From Ferrovibrio sp035304305 (GTDB taxonomy: Bacteria > Pseudomonadota > Alphaproteobacteria > Ferrovibrionales > Ferrovibrionaceae), in NCBI RefSeq assembly GCF_035304305.1, contig NZ_DATGQG010000123.1, positions 1 to 41,576 on the forward strand: a stretch of DNA of 41,576 bases, given 5' to 3'. A model generated the notes under the pieces. The model had not been told where the DNA came from, did no database searches, and saw nothing but the letters and a program-made list of their open reading frames with translations. This document shows positions 10,470 to 18,554 of the stretch, one piece after another (the stretch's first letter is position 1; each line of letters starts with the position of its first letter). The position numbers were made by a program, and so were the translations under genes.

Positions 10470-12803
10470 ATGTCCGCCGACCCCTTCGATCTATCCGGAT
10501 TCGAGCCGGAAAATCTTCCTGCGCCCAATGACCCGGCCGCGGCGGCAGCCCTGCCCGCGCCCGACTGGCTGGCGCGGCTGAACGAGGCACAGAGCGCGGC
10601 GGCCAGCCATCTGGACGGCCCCCTGCTGGTGCTCGCCGGCGCCGGCACCGGCAAGACCCGTGTGCTGGTCTCGCGGCTCGCCAACATCCTCTACCGGCGG
10701 CTCGCCTGGCCGAGCCAGATCCTGGCCGTCACCTTCACCAACAAGGCGGCGCGCGAGATGCGCGAGCGGGTGGAGGCACTGGTCGGCGCCCAGGTGGAAG
10801 GCCTGTGGCTCGGCACCTTCCACGGCATCGCCAACCGCATCCTGCGCCGCCACGCCGAACTGGTGGGGCTGAAGCCGAATTTCACCATCCTCGATGACGA
10901 GGACCAGCTGCGCCTGCTCAAGCAGATCATCGAGGCCGAGGGCATCGACGAGAAGCAGCTGCCGCCGCGCAACCTGAAGGGCCAGTTCGACCGCTGGAAG
11001 GATCGCGGCTACACGCCGGCGAAGGTGCCGGACAGCGAGAGCGGCTTCGCCGAGGGTCGTGGTACCAGGCTCTATCGCCTGTACTGCGAGCGGCTGCTGC
11101 AGCTCAATGCCTGCGATTTCGGCGACCTGCTGCTGCATAACCTGACGCTGTTCCGCGACCACGTCGAGGTGCTGCAGAAATACCAGCACCAGTTCCGCTA
11201 CATCCTGGTCGACGAGTACCAGGACACCAACGTGGCGCAGTATCTCTGGCTCCGCCTGCTGGCGCAGAAGCACAGAAACATCTGCTGCGTCGGCGACGAC
11301 GACCAGTCGATCTACGGCTGGCGCGGCGCCGAGGTCGGCAACATCCTGCGTTTCGAGACGGATTTCCCAGGCGCGAAGATCGTGCGGCTGGAACGCAACT
11401 ACCGTTCGACGCCGCATATCCTCGGCGCCGCTTCCGGCCTGATCGCGAAAAACGAGAGCCGGCTGGGCAAGACGCTGTGGACCGACATCAACGAGGGCGA
11501 AAAGGTCATCGTCCAGGGCGTCTGGGACGGCGACGAGGAGGCCCGTGTCGTGGCCGAAGAGATCGAGACGCTGGAACGCGACAGGGTCTCGCTGAACGAA
11601 ATCGCCATCCTGGTGCGCGCCGGCCACCAGACCCGCGCCTTCGAAGAGCGCTTCATGACGGTGGGCCTGAAATACCGCGTGATCGGGGGCCTGCGCTTCT
11701 ACGAACGCCGCGAGATCCGCGATGCCATCGCCTATTTCCGCGTGCTGATGCAGCCGGACGACGATCTTGCCTTCGAGCGCATCGTCAACCTGCCCAAACG
11801 CGGCCTGGGCGACAGCACGATGCAGATCATCCACAAATCGGCACGGGCTGCCGGGAAGTCGCTGACGGCCGCCCTGCAAGATCTGCTGCAGACCGACGAG
11901 ATCAAGCCCAAGCAGCGCAACACGCTGAAGAACCTGCTGGCCGATTTCGACCGCTGGCGCGTTCAGGCCACCCAGCTGCCGCATACCGAGGTGGCCCAGA
12001 TCGTGCTGGAGGAGTCCGGCTATACCCGCATGTGGCAGGAGGACAAGTCGCCGGAGGCGCCGGGACGGCTGGAGAACCTTAAGGAACTGATCGGCGCCCT
12101 GGGCGAATTCGAGAATTTCGCCGGCTTCCTCGACCATGTCAGCCTCGTCATGGATACCGAGAACGATGACAATGCCGAGATGGTCAGTCTGATGACCCTG
12201 CACGCCGCAAAGGGACTGGAATTCGACTACGTGTTTCTGCCGGGCTGGGAAGAAGAGCTGTTCCCCAGCCGGCGCTCGCTGGAAAACAACGGCGTGGCCG
12301 GGCTGGAGGAAGAGCGCCGCCTGGCCTATGTCGGCCTGACCCGCGCCCGCAAACGCGCCCAGATCACGTTTGCCGCCAACCGGCGCATCTACAACCAGTG
12401 GACCTCGGCCATTCCCTCCCGCTTCATCGACGAACTGCCGCCGGAGCATATCGAGGAGCGCAAGTCCGCCGGCCTGTACAGTCTCAGCCAGCGCACCGGC
12501 TACGGCAGCGGCGGCCTCAGCGAGGGTGCCGGCGGCTATCAGGGCCACAGCTACAGCTTCGCGCCGCAATACCCCCGCGGCTCGGGCCGCGGTGGCCTGA
12601 TCGAGGGTCGCGCCCGGCGCGTGGCCGATGACGATTTCGTCCAGCACAGCCCCGACGAGATGGAACTCTCGATCGGCGACCGCGTCTTCCACCAGAAATT
12701 CGGCTATGGCCGCATCCGCGAGGTGGAAGGCAACAAGCTGCTGATCGGTTTCGATAAGGCCGGCGAGAAGCGCGTCATGGCCTCCTTCGTGCAGAAAGCC
12801 TGA
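10470..12803 (+). CDS. UvrD/PcrA-type superfamily 1A DNA helicase
   Basis: The 777-residue ATP-dependent 3'-5' helicase acts in nucleotide excision and mismatch repair and in clearing stalled polymerases. SF1 motifs are in order: Walker A GAGTGKT at residues 57-63, VTFTNKAAREM (Ia), VDEYQDTN (II), DDQSIYGWRGA (III), RNYRST (IV), LMTLHAAKGLEFD (V) and VGLTRARKRA (VI). A glycine- and serine-rich linker leads to a C-terminal Tudor-like end (HQKFGYGRIREVEG) as in PcrA and UvrD that bind RNA polymerase. I prefer the ATG at 10470, giving MSADPFDLSGF, over an upstream GTG at 10434, since the former matches helicase N-termini. prmA follows 11 bases later. UvrD and PcrA cannot be told apart without a tree. 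Confidence 0.94.
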   Translation: MSADPFDLSGFEPENLPAPNDPAAAAALPAPDWLARLNEAQSAAASHLDGPLLVLAGAGTGKTRVLVSRLANILYRRLAWPSQILAVTFTNKAAREMRERVEALVGAQVEGLWLGTFHGIANRILRRHAELVGLKPNFTILDDEDQLRLLKQIIEAEGIDEKQLPPRNLKGQFDRWKDRGYTPAKVPDSESGFAEGRGTRLYRLYCERLLQLNACDFGDLLLHNLTLFRDHVEVLQKYQHQFRYILVDEYQDTNVAQYLWLRLLAQKHRNICCVGDDDQSIYGWRGAEVGNILRFETDFPGAKIVRLERNYRSTPHILGAASGLIAKNESRLGKTLWTDINEGEKVIVQGVWDGDEEARVVAEEIETLERDRVSLNEIAILVRAGHQTRAFEERFMTVGLKYRVIGGLRFYERREIRDAIAYFRVLMQPDDDLAFERIVNLPKRGLGDSTMQIIHKSARAAGKSLTAALQDLLQTDEIKPKQRNTLKNLLADFDRWRVQATQLPHTEVAQIVLEESGYTRMWQEDKSPEAPGRLENLKELIGALGEFENFAGFLDHVSLVMDTENDDNAEMVSLMTLHAAKGLEFDYVFLPGWEEELFPSRRSLENNGVAGLEEERRLAYVGLTRARKRAQITFAANRRIYNQWTSAIPSRFIDELPPEHIEERKSAGLYSLSQRTGYGSGGLSEGAGGYQGHSYSFAPQYPRGSGRGGLIEGRARRVADDDFVQHSPDEMELSIGDRVFHQKFGYGRIREVEGNKLLIGFDKAGEKRVMASFVQKA

Positions 12804-12814
12804 GCAGCCCGACG

Positions 12815-13714
12815 ATGCCCCTCTCTCCCGAATTCTGGATGGCGGAACTCGACGTGCCCTCCGATCTGGTCGCTGCCGCCGAGGAGATGGTGGGCGACGA
12901 GGGCGTAGCCGTCAGCTCCTACGAGGTGCCGCGGCCGGGCATGGCAATCAGTCCCGACTGGCGCCTGCAGGTGCTGTTCGATGCGCCGCCGGATGAGGCG
13001 GAATGGCGGACGCGGCTCGCTGCCGTCGCCGAGGGCCTCGGGATCGAGGCGCCGGTGATCCGCTTCGGCCATCTGCCGGCGCAGGACTGGGTCCGGCATA
13101 CCAACAGACTGAACGCGCCGATCCGCGCCGGGCGCTTTTTCCTGCATGGCGAGCATGATGCGGGCTCGGCGCCGCCGGGCAGCCTGCCGCTGCTGCTGGA
13201 TGCCGGCCTCGCCTTCGGCACCGGACGCGCGCCATCGACCTATGGCTGCCTGCAGGCGATCGACGATCTCTGCCGCGTGCGGCCGCCGCGGCGCATGCTG
13301 GATATGGGAACCGGCTCAGGGGTGCTGGCGATGGCGGCGGCGAAGGCCGGCGCGGGCTATGTGCTGGCGGCCGATATCGATCCGGTCGCGGTGGCGGTAA
13401 CGCGGGAGAATCTGGCGCGCAACGGATTGCGGCAACGGATCGAAGCACTGACGGCGAGCCGCCCGGACGATCCGCGGCTCACCGCCGCCGCGCCTTATGA
13501 TTTGGTGGTGGCGAATATCCTGGCCGAGCCGCTCTGTCGCATGGCGCAACGGCTGGCTGCCCTGGTGGCCGTTCACGGCCACCTCGTGCTCTCCGGCCTG
13601 CTCGACCGCGAGGAGCGCATGGTGGTTGCCCGCTATCGCGCGACGGGGCTGCAGCTGCAACGCCGCATCGCGCGCGAGGGCTGGCACACCCTGGTCTTCC
13701 GGCGGCGCGGCTGA
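12815..13714 (+). CDS. prmA: Ribosomal protein L11 methyltransferase
   Basis: The 299-residue class I SAM-dependent methyltransferase would modify ribosomal protein L11. The SAM-binding loop LDMGTGSGVLAMAA sits at residues 162-175, preceded by AFGTGRAPST (133-142) and followed by AADIDPVAV and VVANILAEPL, the family's substrate-side motif. In typical PrmA the loop before motif I reads FGTG-T-H-P-T-T; here the Thr-His pair is Arg-Ala. The rest of the family pattern is intact, so a methyltransferase of this family is clear and the L11 target is inferred. It follows the helicase by 11 bases and is probably co-transcribed. It ends 16 bases from the convergent DUF1127 gene with no obvious terminator between. 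Confidence 0.88.
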   Translation: MPLSPEFWMAELDVPSDLVAAAEEMVGDEGVAVSSYEVPRPGMAISPDWRLQVLFDAPPDEAEWRTRLAAVAEGLGIEAPVIRFGHLPAQDWVRHTNRLNAPIRAGRFFLHGEHDAGSAPPGSLPLLLDAGLAFGTGRAPSTYGCLQAIDDLCRVRPPRRMLDMGTGSGVLAMAAAKAGAGYVLAADIDPVAVAVTRENLARNGLRQRIEALTASRPDDPRLTAAAPYDLVVANILAEPLCRMAQRLAALVAVHGHLVLSGLLDREERMVVARYRATGLQLQRRIAREGWHTLVFRRRG

Positions 13715-13730
13715 GCCGCACCGCTGCCGG

Positions 13731-14255
13731 TCACGCGGCGGCGTCAGCCTGCTTGCGCAGAACCTGCACCTTGGCCTCGCCGGCATTCTCGTTCGACGCA
13801 TGGCCCGGCCGGTAGACCTGGCCGGCGACCGCTGCGGGAATGCTCGAGCGATTGAGCCCCATATCCTGCAGCGTCCGGTCATCCAGGGCGTAGAGCTCCG
13901 CCTCGGCCACGCTCTGGCGGATCGCCGCGGCAATCCGTTCCGTCACCGAAGCGATCAGGTTGCCGATGGCCTGCCCGATCAGCGCCGGACGGATGTGATT
14001 CGGGCGGAAGCCCAGGCGCCGCAGGTCGTCGGCGGTGAAGCCCATCGCGGGATCGACCTCGGCCGACGGGCCGAACAGGGCGCGGGACACCGCACGCAGC
14101 CGGGCGGCGATGTGGCCGGCGATACGGTTGATGATGTCGGCGACGGCCCGCGCCCGCATGCGGCGGGCGGCGTGCTCCAGTTCCACGAAATCGGTCAGGC
14201 CGAGATAGTGGTCGGGATGGCTGCCGAAATAACGGTCAAGGTGCGGGGACTGCAT
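13731..14255 (-). CDS. DUF1127 protein, long form with an internal duplicate
   Basis: The 174-residue soluble protein ends in a DUF1127 module (about residues 117-150: AELYALDDRTLQDMGL then RSSIPAAV) and an NENA tail. Residues 72-92 (FTADDLRRLGFRPNHIRPAL) look like a worn second copy of the same helix-turn, each copy preceded by an Arg/Ala/Ile helix, so it seems built by internal duplication. The start is firm: AGGAG seven bases before the ATG. It is paralogous to the 119-residue protein encoded just upstream on the same strand. Small DUF1127 proteins in Rhodobacter and Agrobacterium have been tied to RNA turnover and phosphate or carbon adaptation; a role here is inference. Confidence 0.85.
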   Translation of the reverse strand: MQSPHLDRYFGSHPDHYLGLTDFVELEHAARRMRARAVADIINRIAGHIAARLRAVSRALFGPSAEVDPAMGFTADDLRRLGFRPNHIRPALIGQAIGNLIASVTERIAAAIRQSVAEAELYALDDRTLQDMGLNRSSIPAAVAGQVYRPGHASNENAGEAKVQVLRKQADAAA

Positions 14256-14345
14256 GGCTCTCTCCTTCCTCTGGATCGGCCGCCCCGGGGTATTCCTCCG
14301 TCATGCTCCGGTTTCTCGCGAACCATGTCAGCATGACTGACCTAT

Positions 14346-14373
14346 TTATTGCACCGCACAAAGATGAATGCAA
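14346..14373 (-). promoter_or_regulatory. Promoter of the long DUF1127 gene
   Basis: On the minus strand TTGCAT (14373-14368), a 16-base spacer and CAATAA (14351-14346) form a sigma70-like promoter about 90 bases before the ATG. The spacer ends in TGTGCGGTG, almost the same as in the promoter of the other DUF1127 gene, where the spacing is also 16. The repetition supports a real shared promoter or operator. Confidence 0.6.
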
Positions 14374-14494
14374 GAGCTATTTGTAAATTTATTATTGAAA
14401 ATCAACTATGTAGAAAAAATGACCAGCCTGCCCAATTTTCAGCAATCAGGTCGACTACCCTTGAAATAAGGCCGGCATGCAAAATATGAATGGC

Positions 14495-14530
14495 TGTAAA
14501 AACAAAAACGCAGCCCGGAGGCTGCGTTTT
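14495..14530 (-). terminator. Intrinsic terminator of the short DUF1127 gene
   Basis: A perfect 11-bp stem (AAAACGCAGCC, 14505-14515, with GGCTGCGTTTT, 14520-14530) has a four-base loop. On the minus strand it is followed by TTTTTGTTTTT, a good release tract. It lies about 85 bases after the stop at 14613. Confidence 0.85.
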
Positions 14531-14612
14531 CACTTCGATGGCCAGGTCCGCCCTGCCCAGCTCGGGGAGGAGGAAAGCGGGCCGGCTAACCCGGCCACCG
14601 AAAGGGTCTGCC

Positions 14613-14972
14613 TCAGGCTGCCTCGCGGGGCACCAGGCGGGTGACCTTGCTGGCGGCATTCTCGTTCACCGCGGCCGGAACCGGCGCGCGATCGATCAGG
14701 CCGGCAACGGCGGCCGGAATCTGCGAGCGGCTGAGGCCGATGTCACGCAGCATCTGGTCGTCGAGGCTCTCCAGTTCGGCCATCGCACGCCGGTCGGCGA
14801 GGTAGGCCTGATAGCGGGCGACGAGGCCCTTGAGGGCGGTCCAGGCGTTGTAGATCATGTTGGCAATGGCTTCGGCGCGGATACGACGCGCGTAGGCCTC
14901 GATCTCAACAGCGCTGAGGGGCGCCAGGTTGGCCGGGTAGCCGAAAGCGGTCTGGTTGCGCAGGGTGTTCAT
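14613..14972 (-). CDS. DUF1127 protein, short form
   Basis: This 119-residue soluble protein has a central helical part (ARRIRAEAIANMI at 28-40), a DUF1127 module (ELESLDDQMLRDIGL then SRSQIPAAV, residues 67-89) and a VNENAA tail. Helix, module and tail all match the 174-residue neighbour, so the two are tandem paralogues. Three close ATGs are possible (14984, 14978, 14972); only the last stands six bases from the GGAG, so it is chosen. It has its own promoter (15023-15050) and terminator (14495-14530) and is likely a single-gene transcript. An RNA-related regulatory role is inferred from characterised DUF1127 proteins of other alphaproteobacteria. Confidence 0.87.
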   Translation of the reverse strand: MNTLRNQTAFGYPANLAPLSAVEIEAYARRIRAEAIANMIYNAWTALKGLVARYQAYLADRRAMAELESLDDQMLRDIGLSRSQIPAAVAGLIDRAPVPAAVNENAASKVTRLVPREAA

Positions 14973-15022
14973 TTTCATCTCCATCCGTGGTCCGGGCTTC
15001 TCGCATCGCGTCCACGTCGGTG

Positions 15023-15050
15023 ATATTGCACTGCACACATGAGATTTCAA
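15023..15050 (-). promoter_or_regulatory. Promoter of the short DUF1127 gene
   Basis: On the minus strand TTGAAA (15050-15045), a 16-base spacer and CAATAT (15028-15023) lie about 50 bases before the chosen start. The spacer ends TGTGCAGTG, one base different from the matching stretch at the long paralogue. A further TATTGCA at 15082-15088 may be a second element of the same kind. Confidence 0.6.
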
Positions 15051-15160
15051 CAACTTATGTATTCTTGTTTGCGTACGCTGTATTGCAAAAAGTGCATAGC
15101 TTGTGCTCGACGACAGCCGGACTACTTCGCATATTATGATGATCCAGCAACGAGTTATTC

Positions 15161-17149
15161 ATGACCCTGCCTCCGACCGACCTCGCCGCCCTGCCCGCCG
15201 GCCTCGCCAATCACCTGCTCGGTGTTGCCGCGGCGCCACAGGTCTTTGGCCGTTTTCCAGGGCTGGATCTGCTGCCCGATGACCTGCGGAAGCCCCGCGC
15301 CGAGGTGGAGACCCTCGTCGCCACGCTGGCGGAACGCTTCGCCGCGGCGATCGAGAATCGTGACGCGATTCCCGAGCGCCTCGCCAGGCTGCGCGCCGTG
15401 CTGGAGGTGCGCGGCCTGGCTGGCGTGATCGTACCTCTGACCGACGAATACCAGAGCGAATACGTGCCGCTGCGCGCGCAGCGGCTGAGTTGGTTGACCG
15501 GCTTCACCGGCTCGGCGGGGATGGCGATCGTGCTGCGCGACCGCGCGGCGATCTGGAGCGATGGCCGCTATACCCTGCAACTGGACGCCCAGGTCGATGG
15601 CGCATTGTTCGAGCGCCGCCATATCAGCGACGATCCGCCGACCGAATGGCTGAAGACCGCGCTGAAGGCCGGCGACCGCCTCGCCTATGACCCCTGGCTG
15701 CATACCGAAGACGGCGTGCGGCGCCTGACGGCCGCCTGCAAAGCCGCCAATGCGGAGCTGGTGCCGGCAGAGCAGAATCCGGTGGATGCCGCCTGGGACG
15801 ACCAGCCGCCGCCGCCGCTCGGCCCCGTGCACGTGCAGGACACCGCGCTGGCCGGTCGCCCGTCGGAAGACAAGCGCCGCGAGATCGCCGCCGCGGTGAA
15901 AGCCCGTGGCGCCGATGCCGTGGTGCTCACCTTGCCGGAATCGATCGCCTGGCTGCTCAACATCCGCGGCAGCGACGTGCCGCATACGCCGCTGCCGCTC
16001 TCCATGGCGGTGGTGGGCGCGGATGCCTCGGTCGATCTCTATATCGACGGCCGCAAGCTCGGTTCCGAGGTGCGGAAACACCTCGGCGACATACGCCTGC
16101 ACGAACCGGCCGATTTCCCCGCGGCGCTGGATGCGCTGGGGCGGGCGCAGAAGACCGTGCAGGTCGATCCCGCCACGACGGGCGTCTATGTGCTGCAGCG
16201 GCTGGAAAAAGCCGGCGCCACCCTGCTGCGTGCCGACGATCCCTGCCTGCTGCCCAAGGCCTGCAAGACGGAGGCCGAACTGGAAGGCACGCGGGCGGCA
16301 CATCGCCGCGACGGCGCAGCGGTCACCCGCTTCCTCGCCTGGCTGGACGCGAACGCGCCCTCCGGCCAGGTCGATGAGATCGCCGCCGCCGTGAAGCTGC
16401 AGAGCTTCCGACAGCTGGCCAACGAACTGCGCGACCTCTCCTTCACCACCATTTCCGGCGCCGGCCCCAACGGGGCCATCGTGCATTACCGCGTCACGCC
16501 CGAGACGAACCGCCGGCTTGAGCCCGGCAGTCTCTATCTGGTCGATTCCGGCGGCCAGTATCCCGACGGCACGACCGACATCACCCGCACGGTTGCCATC
16601 GGCCAGCCGAGCGAGGAGATGCGCGACCGCTTCACGCGTGTGCTGAAGGGCCATATCGCGCTCGCCATGGCCCGCTTTCCCGAAGGCACTTCCGGCCAGC
16701 AGCTGGACGCGCTGGCGCGGCATTACCTGTGGGATATCGGTCTGGATTACGACCACGGCACCGGCCACGGCGTCGGCAGCTATCTGTCGGTGCATGAGGG
16801 CCCGCAGCGCATCGCCAAGCTGGGCAGCCCGGTGCCGCTCAAACCCGGCATGATCGTTTCCAACGAGCCGGGCTACTACAAGACCGGCGCCTACGGCATC
16901 CGCATCGAGAATCTCGTCGCCGTGCGGGTCGAGATGGAAAAAGCCGAAAACGGCAAGCGCTGGCTCGGCTTCGAGACGCTGACGCGCGCGCCGATCGACC
17001 GCCGCCTGATCGACCTCAATCTCCTCACCGCCCGGGAAGTCGCCTGGCTGGACGCCTATCACGCGCTGGTCTGGCACGATATCGCGCCGCTGGTGGACGA
17101 CGACACCCGGGACTGGCTGAAACAGGCAACAGCGCCGCTCGGCGCGTAA
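15161..17149 (+). CDS. M24B family aminopeptidase P (Xaa-Pro aminopeptidase)
   Basis: The 662-residue cytoplasmic metallopeptidase removes N-terminal residues that precede proline. It has two creatinase-like N-terminal domains (about residues 75-370) and a pita-bread catalytic domain. The five dinuclear-metal ligands are all present: D462 (VDSGGQ), D473 (TTDITRT), H536 (GTGHGVG), E569 (NEPGYY) and E583 (RIENL). Compared with usual family members of about 600 residues it carries some 70 extra N-terminal residues before RLARLRAVLE; this part is Ala/Leu-rich but has no signal peptide. The start is the ATG at 15161 with only a weak ribosome binding site, though TATTAT lies about 25 bases upstream. 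The rraA-like gene follows 11 bases later. Confidence 0.92.
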   Translation: MTLPPTDLAALPAGLANHLLGVAAAPQVFGRFPGLDLLPDDLRKPRAEVETLVATLAERFAAAIENRDAIPERLARLRAVLEVRGLAGVIVPLTDEYQSEYVPLRAQRLSWLTGFTGSAGMAIVLRDRAAIWSDGRYTLQLDAQVDGALFERRHISDDPPTEWLKTALKAGDRLAYDPWLHTEDGVRRLTAACKAANAELVPAEQNPVDAAWDDQPPPPLGPVHVQDTALAGRPSEDKRREIAAAVKARGADAVVLTLPESIAWLLNIRGSDVPHTPLPLSMAVVGADASVDLYIDGRKLGSEVRKHLGDIRLHEPADFPAALDALGRAQKTVQVDPATTGVYVLQRLEKAGATLLRADDPCLLPKACKTEAELEGTRAAHRRDGAAVTRFLAWLDANAPSGQVDEIAAAVKLQSFRQLANELRDLSFTTISGAGPNGAIVHYRVTPETNRRLEPGSLYLVDSGGQYPDGTTDITRTVAIGQPSEEMRDRFTRVLKGHIALAMARFPEGTSGQQLDALARHYLWDIGLDYDHGTGHGVGSYLSVHEGPQRIAKLGSPVPLKPGMIVSNEPGYYKTGAYGIRIENLVAVRVEMEKAENGKRWLGFETLTRAPIDRRLIDLNLLTAREVAWLDAYHALVWHDIAPLVDDDTRDWLKQATAPLGA

Positions 17150-17160
17150 GGGAAACACCC

Positions 17161-17862
17161 ATGCTCGACAATGCCACCCGCTCGGCGCTGGAACGGATCA
17201 CCACGGCCACGCTCACCACGGTGCTGCTGAAAAAAGGTCTGCGCAATGTCTGGCTGCGCGGCGCCAGGCCGCTGACGCCGCAGGCAAAACGCATCGTCGG
17301 CGAAGCCTTCACCCTGCGCTTCGTACCGGCACGCGAGGATCTCGCCACTCCGGAAAGCTGGGCGTCGCCGAAATCGACCCGCGGCGCCATCGAAGCCATG
17401 CCGGAGGGCTGCATCGCCGTGGTCGATGCCGTCGGCGTGAAGGATGCCGGCATCTTCGGCGACATCCTCTGCGCCCGCATGCGGAAACGCGGTGTCGCCG
17501 CCCTCGTCACCGATGGCGTCGTACGCGACGGCGCCGGCGTGATCGCCACCGGTCTGCCGGTCTGGTGCAGCGGCATCGCCGCCCCGCCCAGCGTGGCCGG
17601 CCTGACCTTCGTGAACTGGCAGGAGCCGATCGGCTGTGGCGGCGTCGCGGTGTTTCCGGGCGACGTGATCGTGCTGGACGGCGATGGCGCCGTGCTGATT
17701 CCGCAGGCGCTGGTCGCGGAGGTCACCGCGCTGGCGACCGAGCAGGAGACGCTGGAAAGCTGGATCATGGGCGAGGTGGACAAGGGCGTGCCGCTGCCCG
17801 GCCTCTATCCGCCCAATGCCGAGACCAAGGCGCGCTACGAGGCGGAAAAGAAGAAGTCGTAG
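17161..17862 (+). CDS. RraA-family protein (HMG/CHA-aldolase-like)
   Basis: The 233-residue protein belongs to the RraA/4-hydroxy-4-methyl-2-oxoglutarate aldolase fold. The active-site pattern is visible: GDILCARMRKRG (residues 100-111) and VTDGVVRD (116-123), with R122 and D123 as the substrate and metal residues of the aldolases. Family members are either divalent-metal aldolases that split pyruvate-derived hydroxyacids, or the RNase E inhibitor RraA. The retained catalytic motif and extended C-terminus favour an enzyme, not the E. coli RraA inhibitor. Translation starts at an ATG preceded by AGGG. It lies 11 bases after the aminopeptidase gene and stops one base before the convergent exonuclease gene. 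Confidence 0.85.
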   Translation: MLDNATRSALERITTATLTTVLLKKGLRNVWLRGARPLTPQAKRIVGEAFTLRFVPAREDLATPESWASPKSTRGAIEAMPEGCIAVVDAVGVKDAGIFGDILCARMRKRGVAALVTDGVVRDGAGVIATGLPVWCSGIAAPPSVAGLTFVNWQEPIGCGGVAVFPGDVIVLDGDGAVLIPQALVAEVTALATEQETLESWIMGEVDKGVPLPGLYPPNAETKARYEAEKKKS

Positions 17863-17863
17863 A

Positions 17864-18550
17864 TCAGTTCCGCAGCCAGGCCGGCAGCCGGTTGCGCCGG
17901 CGCTGTCCGGCGCGATCGGCCATCGTCGAGCAGGCCTCGTGGTATCCCGGCGCCAGCCGGCCCGGGCGGATGCCGTGCCTTGCCAGCAGCGCATCGACAT
18001 CCGAGAGCCCCGCCTCTGCCATGGCCTGCAGCAGGATATGCGCGGCGGCCGCGGCGTCGCTGTCGGCCAGATGGTGCCGCAGGGCGAAGCCGATATGCTG
18101 CGCGACGGTGGAAAGCCTGTGGTTCTCCAGATCCGGCCAGACGGCACGCGCGAGCTTCACGGTGCAGAAGAAGGACAGCGTCGGCCAGGGCTGGCCGTAA
18201 TGCGTCAGCGCCGCGCGCAGCACGCCGATATCGAAGGGCGCGTTATGCGCCAGCAGCAGCGGCACGGCTTCCAGGTGCGGCAGGAGTTCATCCCAGACGG
18301 CAGGAAACTCCGGCTCGTATTCGACATCATGGGGCTGGATGCCATGGATGGCGATGAAGCCGGGATGAAACCGCATGTCATGCGGCCGGACCAGGCGATG
18401 CGCGGTCTGCAGCACCCGTCCCTCGCCGATCCAGGCCAGGCCGATGGCGCAGATGCTGCCTGGTGAGCCGCTGGCGGTCTCGAAATCCAGGGCAATGGCG
18501 GTGGCTCCGGCCACGGCATCAAGCGGTGGGATTGCACGTTCGACCAGCAT
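17864..18550 (-). CDS. DEDDh-type 3'-5' exonuclease (DnaQ-like)
   Basis: The 228-residue protein contains an exonuclease domain like the epsilon proofreading subunit of DNA polymerase III. All catalytic acids and the general base are seen: D22 and E24 (ALDFETA), D107 (HNAPFDIGVL), H160 and D165 (HHLADSDAA). The C-terminal 45 residues are Arg-rich and unassigned. It has no ribonuclease T or polymerase extras and is too short for a full DnaQ, so it is probably an accessory exonuclease. The ATG sits four bases after the ligA stop, indicating co-transcription with the bamD-recN-ligA run and a role in DNA repair or processing. Confidence 0.88.
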   Translation of the reverse strand: MLVERAIPPLDAVAGATAIALDFETASGSPGSICAIGLAWIGEGRVLQTAHRLVRPHDMRFHPGFIAIHGIQPHDVEYEPEFPAVWDELLPHLEAVPLLLAHNAPFDIGVLRAALTHYGQPWPTLSFFCTVKLARAVWPDLENHRLSTVAQHIGFALRHHLADSDAAAAAHILLQAMAEAGLSDVDALLARHGIRPGRLAPGYHEACSTMADRAGQRRRNRLPAWLRN

Positions 18551-18554
18551 GTCA

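Larger units (their letters stand above)
14256..14612. other. AT-rich non-coding spacer between the DUF1127 genes
   Basis: This 357-base gap holds no convincing gene. From about 14335 to 14505 it is markedly AT-rich for this genome. It contains the promoter of the long DUF1127 gene (14346-14373), a dyad GTCAG-N5-CTGAC at 14327-14341 close to the expected transcript start, an 80-base leader with the ribosome binding site, and near 14505 the terminator of the upstream DUF1127 gene. About 130 bases between terminator and promoter (14374-14504) show nothing I can name. Confidence 0.7.

Noticed and set aside
10491..12692. A 733-codon minus-strand open frame opposite the helicase
   Set aside because: The translation has the low-complexity look of a shadow frame (His, Ala, Asp, Gln), and the helicase on the other strand carries all SF1 motifs.
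13707..13719. GCGGC-TGA-GCCGC dyad at the prmA stop as a terminator
   Set aside because: The five-base stem is short and has no T-run on either strand.
15155..17158. A 667-codon minus-strand open frame opposite aminopeptidase P
   Set aside because: It has no recognisable domain, and the opposite strand has five intact metal ligands of an M24 enzyme.
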